Assembly (NCBI GenBank): GCA_964019135.1 | Contig: OZ025248.1 | Span: 54,553,670-54,617,669, forward strand | Length of the DNA: 64,000 nt | DNA from: Arenicola marina | Taxonomy: Eukaryota > Annelida > Polychaeta > Arenicolidae | Direction of reading: 5' to 3' | Shown here: positions 21,601 to 33,600 of the stretch, in pieces | How the letters are laid out: every line of letters starts with the position of its first letter | How positions within the stretch are numbered: position 1 is the first letter of the stretch | The notes under the pieces: generated by a model | Seen by the model: the letters and a program-made list of their open reading frames with translations, nothing else | Databases searched by the model: none | Told to the model about the DNA's origin: nothing | Program-made: the position numbers and the translations under genes

Positions 21601-24600
21601 AATCGACACACGACATGGACCTTTTCTTAAAATCGACACGCGACGTGGCTATCCCCCCTTAGGGGCCCTAAAACACAGCGATATTGGCGGACTACCAGAG
21701 AAACCGGAGGTGGTGCGATCTGTCGAAAGGCAACTGGGCCAACAAAAGAAAAAAAACACGCGACGTCCATACAGATATGCTGGGGGATTCAGACATCTTC
21801 TCCAACCCAAGTGGACATCCGACAAATCCGAAACCTGTTTAAGTACAACAATGAGCGGAAGGAGCGGGGTGACCATGCAAACAGTAATTTTCGCCGATCA
21901 AATTCAACTCTTCGTCGAGCCATTCGGGAGAAATTTCCAAACTCTGGACAACATCTTTTGTACCAGACATCTAAGAAACAACGTCGACGACTATTTAAAG
22001 AACAAAGTGGGACTAAAGCGCTTGGACCGACATGACATAACTGAAGCTGTATTCGGAGAAAGCGGAGTGTTGGGCGCAGATGACAGCATTGTTTTCGACC
22101 AAAGACTGAAAGACGTGAAGGACTTAGTGAAGAAAGTAGCAGACAAGACTAACTGCGTTCAGAAACACATGGATAAGAGACTTGAGTACACCCCTAAAAT
22201 ATGGGGTGTTTGAGCCTTCGCGACGACACAGCATTGCATACGGCTGGACAAACAACAAGAGTGAATCAGCAAATCACATCTTGAAAGCTGCCACGGACTG
22301 GAAGACACTGTCACTACCTGATCTCATCGAGACACTGGATAACGTACAAAGATGAAAGACCCCAAGCGCTACTCGTGAATTTATCAGCTCATAAGACATC
22401 CACCAAAACAAACCAAATGAATCCTACTCAGCACAGGACAGAACAATTTTGCAAATGAAATAGAAGAGTCTACTAACTTATATTTTATCATGAGAGGATT
22501 TCTATCAGAAAGGCCCTTTAGTGGCCTTATCAAAAACAATTTTCTGATTAGGCTGGAATGTATAACAAATTTTCCATCTGTTACACCATGATATGGACTA
22601 TGAAGGCTCACGGGTATGTTGCAACAATCATAGGGATGATGAAGAGCTAGAATATATATGCTGGAGTTGATTATTTTTATAAGTTACGTTATTTATAAGT
22701 TTAAAACTTGTTTTGACGCTATACACTGCAACTTTGCCAAGCTGTTTATGTTGTATTTGTATGGAATCTTATTTCTTTTTTCCTAATTCTCTTAACTTGA
22801 TCAAAATTCAATCATGTCAGTCACTTAAAGTACCAAATATATGTAATATTGATGATTATAATTAATTTATAACCAAAATGATGCCTTCCTCAGTGCATGT
22901 GTAGAGCTTAATTGTTACTAGTGTTAGGGAAACATGGGGCAAAATGACCCATCGGGGTCAAATGGCCCACCACAATATCGCGCACTTGCGGTGCTGAAGT
23001 GTATTGAAGCGTTTTATATTTATTCCTGTTTGTTACGTGATACCTGAACAAATATACATGGGCGCTGAAGCAGACAGCTGACCCTCGTTACCGAAGTAAA
23101 AGATTCTGGGCTGTTTCCATCTATGGTAAACACTGGAAGAAAGTCGAGCTCAGTGGATACTAGCTTGGGGGAAACTTTTGATAAATTACCACGATCAAAG
23201 ATAAGTCCAAGTCAAGCCCCAAACGTAATTCAGATGCGGAATATACTGCGCCATATTATTCATACAGCGGTCAAATGTTAAGGTTACTAACAGGGGCAAA
23301 ATGACCCACGCTGCTTGGGGCAAAATGACCCAGTTGGCCGCTTTACCCACATCCAATTTAATATGTATACTCTAACAGAAACGATTATCTTTAGCAAACT
23401 GGATGATATGTCCGCTGAATCGTAACATCTTTGATGATCATGAATATGCTTGAAGAAGAAAACGATGTGCGTCGCAGGGAGCTTGAAGAAGGGAGAGCTG
23501 TGCGCCCCTGGGAGCCGGAAGCGTTGATTGAGGCAGAGCCAGGCGGCACGTGACATCGTATCTCCATTCGATACATACAGCTCGTCAGGATAAAACGCAG
23601 ATGGGGAGGGGCGGGGTGGGGGGGAGGGGGGGACACTATTACAAATCTAGTGGGGGGGTTCCGCGGGTGCCTTGATGCCTGAGAGAGCGGATATTTGTGA
23701 TGAAAAAGATACCCCTATAGAGCGGACATTTTTAATGAAAAATATACCCCTACAGAGCAGACATTTATGATGAAAAAGATACCCCTATAGAGCGGATATT
23801 TATGATGAAGATACCAATGTAGAGCGAATATTTTAAAACTTGCGATCGTGGGGGGAGGGGGGGGGGCTTTGAAAATGTGCGTTCATAGAGCGGATTTTGG
23901 CGGTTGAAGATGGGGGGCTTTACCCCGGAACCCCCCAAACCCAGCAATGCATTTTTTACCCCCCCTCCCTAAATTCGGGGGGCCGGTTTCAGGGTCGGAT
24001 CCAGATATGCTGGATAGGGGGCCGGTAAATAGTATACATTTCCGCCCTAAAAAGTGGGGCTGGGCCGGGTCGCCCCCCCCCCCTTGGATCCGCCCCTGCT
24101 CCGGGTCTGTTCAACAGTAGAAGTTCCGCGCCTCAGATGGCCTAAATTTTGCACTGAAAATGGCAAAAAGTGGGGGAAGGGCGTATCCCCCCCGCCCGAT
24201 CCGCCTCTGCTGACGTAAACGTTTTTTGGAATTCCTGTCTGTGATCCTTCTGGGTCAAACTGTTCCAGAGATTTAGCAGTTCACTCATTAACATGCTGAA
24301 ATAATGTGCTGACCATTTTGCCCCATTAGGGGGCGAAATGACCACTGTGACATAAAGCATGTTTTTTTGTGCTAGTAAAAATTGTGTTCGGGTCACTCGC
24401 ATGTATCCAAGCTATGTTATTCACAATACTACTGTCGTCAGTTTACCAAAATTTGGCTCTTTTTATAGCACTGCTTGTCCTCCAAAAAATACAAAGAAAG
24501 TTAAGGTTGTCATTTTGCCCCATGTTCCCCTACCTCTGATTTTAGCCTTTTTAAGTGATGTACTTTTTCATGCATCCAAGATTGTACCAGTAATTCACAT

Positions 24601-27600
24601 ATATATATATAAATAACAGCTTGATTGTTACAATTGTTTTATTTTTCAGTTCTGTTATCAAAGTTGTTGAAAACTTTGACAACAATATTGAGAATGTGGG
24701 TTGTCTACCACCAAGCATTAAAGACAGAATTACACACTTGATGTGTAAAAGAGGTCTGCTGACTGATGCAAACATAGGATTTGTAAGTATGCAGATATAT
24801 ATGCATGTATATGAGTTAGGCAGTTGAAATTAATTATAAACCCCCATCTGATATAAAATTATTTAATTTAGTAAACTGGGTAAAACCAGGTAAAAAGTTA
24901 ATCTTAATTTGATCCATATTGTAACATTTGAAGAAAGAAACAGTGCTGTTATAAATCCAAAATTATCCTATATTATCCAATATGACCCTTACGCATTAAC
25001 TCTCCACCCCCTAAACTCTAAGCAAGCGTTAATTTATTTGACACTCATATTATGGGATTATGCGAGGCAGTTAGAATTTAGTAATAATCATGGCAGGGTC
25101 AGGAGCATCGCCCTTTCATTGAGAATTTTGTATCCTTAACCAGTATTAGACACCTACAAGTTTAGGGATCCTTTGATGGTAGCCATTTGGCATATCCCGG
25201 TATGCTGATCTGTGAGACCGTATTCCTACTTCTCCCCATTTTGTTATTAATATTTATTGACATTATTGTTTTGTCTATAGAGTTAGTCTGAAATAATGCA
25301 TACTGGCGCGCGTTTATGTATGGTATCTGAATATACTGGTAAATTACAATTGTTTCGTATACCTTTTCACCAATATATAATAATTTTGGTAAATGTGAAG
25401 AAGATTTTCTTTAGGTTATTCACAGCAAGACTGGAGTATTAGATCTCAGTGAGAGCGATGTGAGCGATGTCGCTCTTCATACAGTTGCCAACCGTTGCAG
25501 GCTACTGCAGAAAGTCGATCTGAATTCAAACAAAGGCTTCAGAACGTCCATAACTTCATTAGGTGAGTGTTATATTGTAACAAATTATAAAATGAAGAAC
25601 TTGCTATTAATTTAGCGGACACATGTATTCAAATACTTTAAATTTTCCATTTTGTTTACTATATTATACTATGCCTACGCGCTCAGTTGTACAGTAAAAA
25701 ATGGCGCTGAACAGAGTTTTGTTCTAGTTCTAACAATGTTCGGTATCTACACTAAGTCTGCACCTAGGAGTCTTGGCACGTTCACGGATTGCCTCTCCTT
25801 TTTTTCTGTCTTATTTATGGTGTATATATTGAGGACACGGAACATTGGTGGGGGATACTACGTAAAAAATGAAAAGCACATACAACACAATCAAAATCCG
25901 ACAAACACGTCTTTGTTACAGCAAAGGCTGGCGAGAAACGCAGTACAAAAAACAGCGCGTTATTGCGCCAATCAATACTGCATAAATCTTTGCGAGGAGA
26001 TCGAGGAGGCTTCTGATGGAGATAATATGCGGGCAATGTACACTGGAATTAAGAAAACCCTGGGCCCCAGGCTCACTAAAACAGCCCCCTTAAAGTCAAC
26101 TGATGAGGAGGTGATTACAGATCGTAGCAAACAGATGTCTCGCTGGGTTGAACACTATGTCTCCTTGTACGCGCACGAGTCTCATGTATCGGCAACGGCG
26201 CTTGACGCATTACCCCGACTCCCGGATATGAACGATCTGGACAGTTCCCTCAGTTCGCGAGCTGGGTGATGCAATCGATTCATTGCGCACCGGGAACTCG
26301 TATTTCCTTCCCGTCTCCGTTTCCCCTACTAACTATCTTAGCCTAGTTATATTCCCGCTGTATTTCTGATTGTTATTATAACTGTTGGTATAGATTCAGC
26401 CGACTCTAACAGCGTGACACGTAGTCAACAATTGTGGATTACATGTGACCTGTTAATGAAGGTGTCACTTGGGATCAGTTCTAAAGTGTTAACAAACAAA
26501 TAAGGGGTTAAGATAACAATCGTTGTTATGACAGTTAGTGGATCTAGAATTGGGCCCCTAGGATTACGTTTGGCGTGTTATCTTATGGTTTATGTTATAC
26601 ATTGAAAGAAACTTGAATGGGCGTGTATAACACTTGTAACAATTACCGCGGAATATCACTCTTACATGTTATTGGTAAGGTCTTCGCTAGAATTGCCTTA
26701 AAAAGACCGCAACTAGAGTATATCCTAAAGCGCTGTGTGGATTCAGATCCGGACGATCGACTGTTGACATGATATTCTCAGCAAAAGCCCCTCTACTATG
26801 CTTTTGCTGATCTCACCAAGGCTTTTGATACTGTCAGCATATGCCCCCGCAGACTACTTAACATTATCCGTCCTTTTATTAACACTCGTTCAGCACAGTA
26901 CAGTTCGACGGAGCTAGGTCCGAGAGCTTCCAAGTCAGAAAGGAGCAGGGTTGTGTTCTTGCGCCAATTGTATTTGGCATCTTCTTCTCTATGCTCATTT
27001 CGCACGCATTTAATGAGGACGTGGAGGGTGTTTACCTGCACACCAGATCTGATGGGAAGCTGTACAACCTTTCAAGATTGCGCGCTAAGTCCAAGCGGAG
27101 GCGCTTCTTAAAAGAGAACTGCTATTCGCTGACGACGCAGCGATGGTTGCGCATTCAGAAAGCCAGCTGCAGAGACTCCTATGGAGCGACTCTCAAATGC
27201 GTGTTAAAACATTTATACTGTCCTGCTGAGCCAAGGGGCTATCACACCGCCAGTGATTACCCTTTATAACATGCCTTTAGAGGTGGTTAATAACTTTTGT
27301 TACCTGGGAAGTACCGTCACGGATAATCTATCCCTGGGCGAGGAAATAAATACTCGCATTGAGAAGGCCGCCACCACCTTTGTTAGGTTGAATAAACGTG
27401 CTTGGCAAAATTCGAAACAAACCATTCGCACCAAAATGCTTATCTACAGGGCGTGTGTTCTTAGTAGCTTGCTGTATGGCAGTGAAATGTGGACTACATA
27501 TTGTGGCCAAGAAAGTAAATTGAATAACTTCCATTTTCGTTGCCTGCGAAACATTTTAGACATATCTTGGCAAGACAAGGTAACGAATGCTGAAGTGTTA

Positions 27601-30600
27601 GCCAGGGCCAACCTACCAAGCATTCTTGCTCTTGTGAAGCAAAGACGGCTTCGTTGGCTTGGGAACGTTCATCGCATGCAAGATGAATGCATTCCTAAGG
27701 ATGTCCTTTACGGTAAACTCGCCGACGGCAAAAGGCCAACTAGACTTCCAAAGCTTATGTTTAAGGATGTTTGCAAGCGTGACATGAAGGCTTTCGGCAT
27801 TGATTCAGATTCTTGGGGGGATTTAGCATCCCAAAAGAGGGGATGGGTACGTGTCTGGCGTGAGGGAATGGCCCACCGCGACGTGCTCTGTTTTGAGAAA
27901 GGGGACTTGACACGCCAATCTAGGCGCCCACCAGCGAGCACAAACTAAGACCTATCGACAGGTCACCGATGCGATGATGACTGCGGTAAGCTCTGTCGAT
28001 CCCAGAAAGGCTTATTAAGTCATAAGCATAAATGTCGCGTTACAAATCTTAATTCAACCAAAACGAAGCTTTCGCAGACGGACGGATGCCAACCACTACG
28101 TGAAGCACTGGCTTGTGTGGAATAAACGTTTAAAGTAATATATTCTGTAATTTATTGTATTAGCAACCTCTTCTCCATGTCAAATAAGTATAGTATGTCT
28201 TGAATTTAATTCCCGAAAGCCTGTGGGCTATCCGGAGAGAAGCAGATTTGTTCACCGCAGCAGAAGGTGGTGGCCGGCTTTGTATCCCTGCGCGCCTGTT
28301 CGCTGTTCGGTATTCCGTGTGATGTCGACCGCGGCTCGCTAGGACGTCCGCGCGAGATATAAGTAAACCGCGCAGTTTTATGTTGAAATTGTTGTTTTAC
28401 AGACTCAGAGATAAGACATATGCATCATAATTTTGAGTCTTCATTCTAAAATGTAAAAAATCTAAGATGGCGCATGTAAGTAAGTTGCTTTAATGCATCG
28501 TATTTGTGTGATTGCCATAATTCTTACGCTTTTATACATGTTGTTATTTAGAAACGCTCTGGCACATGACAATGAACCAATTGTGCTTTGTAGTAGTGAA
28601 TTTAGAGGGTAATATGTATGATGCCTTTAATAATAGAACCTTAATACGTCAATACTTGCCTGATAAAAATGAATAGTGAAAAACATGTTTTTGTTCTGTG
28701 CTTTCCCTCTGTGCGGATACCTTATACGTCCATTAATACACCTGATTCCGTATTCACTCCCAGGGGTCATTGCTCTGGCACATAGCTGCCCGTACCTCCA
28801 GGTCGTTTACCTGCAACGGTGTCTTCACGTCACTGATGACGTCATTGTGGCTCTGTCCGAGCGCTGCCCAATGCTGAGGGACCTAAACATCGGTCACTGC
28901 GAAGATATCTCAGACACCACACTTCAATCATTAGGCCGCCATAGTAAACATCTCAGGAGTATCAACATGTCCGCATCAAAGGTATCAACTGCCCACCATA
29001 TATCTTGGCAGTTCTGTCTGGTACATAATTGCAGTATAAAGGACATTATTTACTTTAAAAATTGTTTAGATATGTGACGTTGATTTGGCCGTAGCTAAAG
29101 AAAACAAAAGAAGATGAAAAGGGAAGTTAGTTCTTTAGTATCATTGAAAGCTGGTAATTTTAAATGTTCAGTCCAAACAAGATAAAGTAATGCAAAGCGG
29201 AAACATATAATTAAAAATATCGATGCGTAATTGACATAAAAGAAAATTGTATGTAACGTAAAGTCTTCAATAAGATTCTAGGCACGTTAGCGGCACACAT
29301 TAATTGTCTCCTTGTGTGCTTAACATTGTAAAAAATGTCAGTTATCGTCCAAGGAGTGCGCCTCCGACGCATCACGTACGTGATGTCTACCGCACCAAAA
29401 GCTGATTCAAAATGGTCTTTATACGTTATGATTACAGGTGACTGATTGCGGCATGATGGCTCTAGTCGGAGGCTGCTGCTCAAACAGTCTTAAGGTATCT
29501 CCCGCAAAATTCTAACAGCCATAAAGGCGGTCTCTTTTGGGGGTCTTATCTCCCAACTTCCGACACCCATATCATAGCACTGGAATAATGTGCAGAATAC
29601 TTGCCAATAATTTAGGGCGGTCCGAGGAAAAACCTCGACGGGATCTAGTGACGTCACAAGAAACACTCGAGGCACGTATGATTAGACAAGCTAGCAGGCT
29701 ACTGATAAGATGCTATAATTAAATCACTATTTAATGTCCTGACATTCCTGCTTTAGTGACTTCCATGCGGGGGTAATTCGCAGCTTATGATAAATTAATA
29801 GGGCGGCACTGAATTATGACCGTAGTTTTGTACGAAAGGCGGTCCATCTTTCAAGTCCTGTAATAAGTAGGTAGTGAGAGGAGATTGGAATTTTTGTGTG
29901 CCTGACCTCTCTTTATCCGAAGTTGTAGTAAACACCGAGTTTACACCAACTGGTGATGTAATCGGGGACCAGTTTGAACTTGTAGGGGTTGACGATGGTG
30001 GATTAGGCATTGTTTATACATGTCGTTGAAGACGCATCGCGTGGTCAGTGAAGACGTGTTGCATTAGAATGGAGAGGGGGGCGGGGGGTGAGGTTGGAGA
30101 CGGTGGTGGTGGAGTTATGGGTCCATCGTCATTGTTGACAGGGTGCCCAATTTTGACTCGTAGAGTTGCGGGCCATGGTTCATGAAGGGGCAACCCCCGG
30201 GGGGGGTGGGGGGTGGGGGCACTACATTACTACAATGGAGGGGGTGTGCCGCCCATGCCGTAGAGAGGATTTGTAGAGCGATAGCAAAGTGCCAGATTTT
30301 GTGGTCACGGAGAGATACTTTTTTTTTTTTTCTCTCTCAGATGGGCATATCGAGCGATTTTTTTAATTTTAGGCGGCACGTATGTATATACCTAACTATA
30401 TGTACTGCCCCCCCCCCCCACCCCGGAGGGGCAAGTGATGGTGTAAATTGATACAGCTGCTGTCTTAGAAACTTGCTGTCACTGAAGAGTGTATGAGCAG
30501 GACTGCCGTACTACAGAACGGCCGTATGGGTTTGGGTGGGTGGGGTGGCGGTCTATAGGGGTGGTGGGGAGGGGTGGAGGCAGGGTATTAGCCAGAGACC

Positions 30601-33600
30601 CACCTGCCCGCCAGCTGGGCGGGCAGTTTTAATTTTAGCAGGCAGATTTTCAGTTTGGCGGGCACTCAGGCGCTGTTTACCGGCCCAAAAAATGGTCTTC
30701 GCCCCCCCCCCCCTTGGGAACCAGAACATACAACATACATGTTAACATACATGTGAAAGTCCCAAGTGGTCAGAGAGCAACCCCCTGAACGTCGGGTTCT
30801 CTTAGCCCCCCTCGGTCACAAGTCTTCGGAACCCCTGCTCGGGTCAGAAGAGGCGCTCACAGTCTTATATGAACACTTTCTTCTACCAGCCACAATGTTG
30901 GCTGGCAAAAAAAATATTCTGGCTAAGACCCTGGGTGGGGGAGGAGTGGTGCTTGAAGCTAGCAGCTGGGTCGACTCAAAGCAATTTTTCTCCAAGTGGT
31001 TGGAACATACTCTTAAATGTTTCGTGGGTTTAAAACGCACACGAGCAATCTTGCGTAGCCATTGCCGCAAAAGCTGCTGGTCGCCTAGTGGACAGCGGTA
31101 GAAAGATATCTTGTTTTTGCTGTCCTTTTCTGCACTTGAATTGTTGCAGCCAACAGCTGAACAGTACACCATTTTGTTCTAAATGCATCGATGTTTCAAA
31201 TTTATGAGTCAAATTCGCTTGTCACTATTCATGAGAGGTGTTAGGCCGACAGCTTGTTCCAAAGACGCACCGCTCGCATGTAAACAAAGTTTTGGTTCGG
31301 CAGAAGGTATTCGTCAGTGACGTCAACGCCTTGCGTACGCCTTGCGTGTGATTGGCTAACTCTGGTCACCTGTTCAGAACATGTCGACGCCCGCCCGATG
31401 GGCGAAAATCTGTATTTTATACTGTTGATGTGCGATTTTCTCGGTAATGCTTTCTTTTTTAACAGAACGATTAACGGCAAATAGATTTTACACCAACAGT
31501 TTTATTTTTATATCACATTGCAGCCCCCGGAATTTTCTTTTAGCTGCTGATCAGTCCTCTGCCAGAAACTAAAAACGTCCATGTTCCAATATCCTTATCG
31601 TATTTAACACCTGTTTGTGTGTTCAATACTGGGGCGTGGAGTATATTACCTACCATAGAGATTTAGTGATGGTTCTGCCTCTTAGTAGTTTGAGTACATG
31701 TTCCTTCGGTAAGCCGTGTGTAAAGTATTCTCAGCTAAGAACTGGTTCCGCCTTTTAGGAAATCCACATGACACAATGTCGCCACGTGACCGATGAAGCT
31801 GTGGAAGCCATTGTCCAATTCTGCCCCAACATCGCCATTCTTCTCTTCAGCGGCTGTCCTCAGCTCACAGGTCAGTTATCCTGGCACACTTGTCATTTTG
31901 TGGTCACTTGGTGGGCGCATTTTTTGAACCCGTGGGCCATCCGGGATACTCCAGCACTTCCGGACCTACCGGTCGGGCTAGGCTGTATGTCAATGGAATG
32001 TTCACAATGGTCATTAGCGCACTAGACCGCAGATCAATAGGTCCTGGGTTCGAATCCGGGCTCGGGCACCTAATCTGGGGCATGTTTCATTCCTTCATCC
32101 TTCATCGTCCCGGGAGGTTCCTTGGCCCAATTTAGCCTGTATGTGCACAAAAGTGGCCTAAAACACCAACATTTCATTTCATTTCACAATGGTCATGTCC
32201 GGTTCATTGAGGGGCAATGGAACCAGCATAGACAGTCACTTTTCAATCAGCCGCCAACTTCCCCCTAATGTCCCGTAGTGTTTTGAACGGGGCACATCGG
32301 CATACCGAATGGATGCGAGCGCACCCGGCCTGGGTAAAAGAAGGGTAATGTGCATATTCGGTCCACCTTCGGGACATACCCGGGTTACCAAACAAATGTG
32401 CCCATTGAGTTATTATGGCACACATTTCATTTCTGTGGCGACTCAATGATTTATTCTGGCACACGCCATTTCTATGGTGACTTAGTGAGTATTAAAAAAT
32501 TGTGTGACGTCACGCCTTAAGTGTTCATTATCTTGAAGAATGGATCGAAAAACAGACCTAGCCGTGTTGTATTAACGTAAGTGTGCGTTATTCAAATAAA
32601 GAACGGTAAAACAGTGCTTTATTTTAATAATGAACGGAAAAACTGTGCATTATCTAGATAAAGAACAGTTGTTAATATTGACTCATCAAGTGTCACGGTA
32701 TAACCAGTCGAGCTGAGCTGAGCGGAGCCGCTTTGGCTGGTGTTGACAGAACTTGCCAATTTCAAGACAAACAATGGAATGCATAAGTCAATTTTAAGCA
32801 CCAAAGGATCAGAAATCTCAAAATATATGGAAATTCCACAGTTATCGATTGCATACATTTCTCATTATATCCGTCATATCGCTTTTCAGGGGGCGATGTT
32901 TTCACGAAACTAAGAAGCAATGACTTCCAAAATGTCTACTCCATCCACACCTTCTTACCCCTACCCCCCCCTCCCCCCCCTGGGGCTTCATTTATATATC
33001 TTTCTTTATTCGTACACGGAGTACAGATGGCAGTCACAGAGAACAAAAAAAAAGGAGCAAAACATAGAAATTCAGAGAACAAAAAAAAACAACAACAACA
33101 AAAACAGAACAGAAAGAAATTCAGAGGAACGTTTAGGTATGTGCTACTCAGTGCATAAATACTCGATGATGTCAGTTATGCTTTCATTGTCGTCAGAACC
33201 TGTATTTTGTGCCCTTAATTGCAAAAATTCTTTTATGGCACTGACACGCATTAAATCTCCTTCCGTGGCACGATCACAATGATTTAAGACGTGCTTCCTT
33301 AAGCGGCTGGCTGATAAAGCACTAAAATTGTACTTACTGATAAGATATTTGTCACATATAAAATTCACACTCTTACTTCCATTGGATTTGCTTCCCTTTA
33401 AGGATAACCGTGCACAGAAATTCGTGCAAGGGTTCTTACTTACCAGCATACTTTTTACGAAAAGTATGCTGGCACAATGACGAACCGTTGTTTCCACAAT
33501 GTGCCTCATGTATTCGTCGGGCAGTGCAATTGACACAATAATCAATTCCTGTGTCCAAACGTGAGCACATCATGCCTTGTTATAACAATTTTATAAGTAC

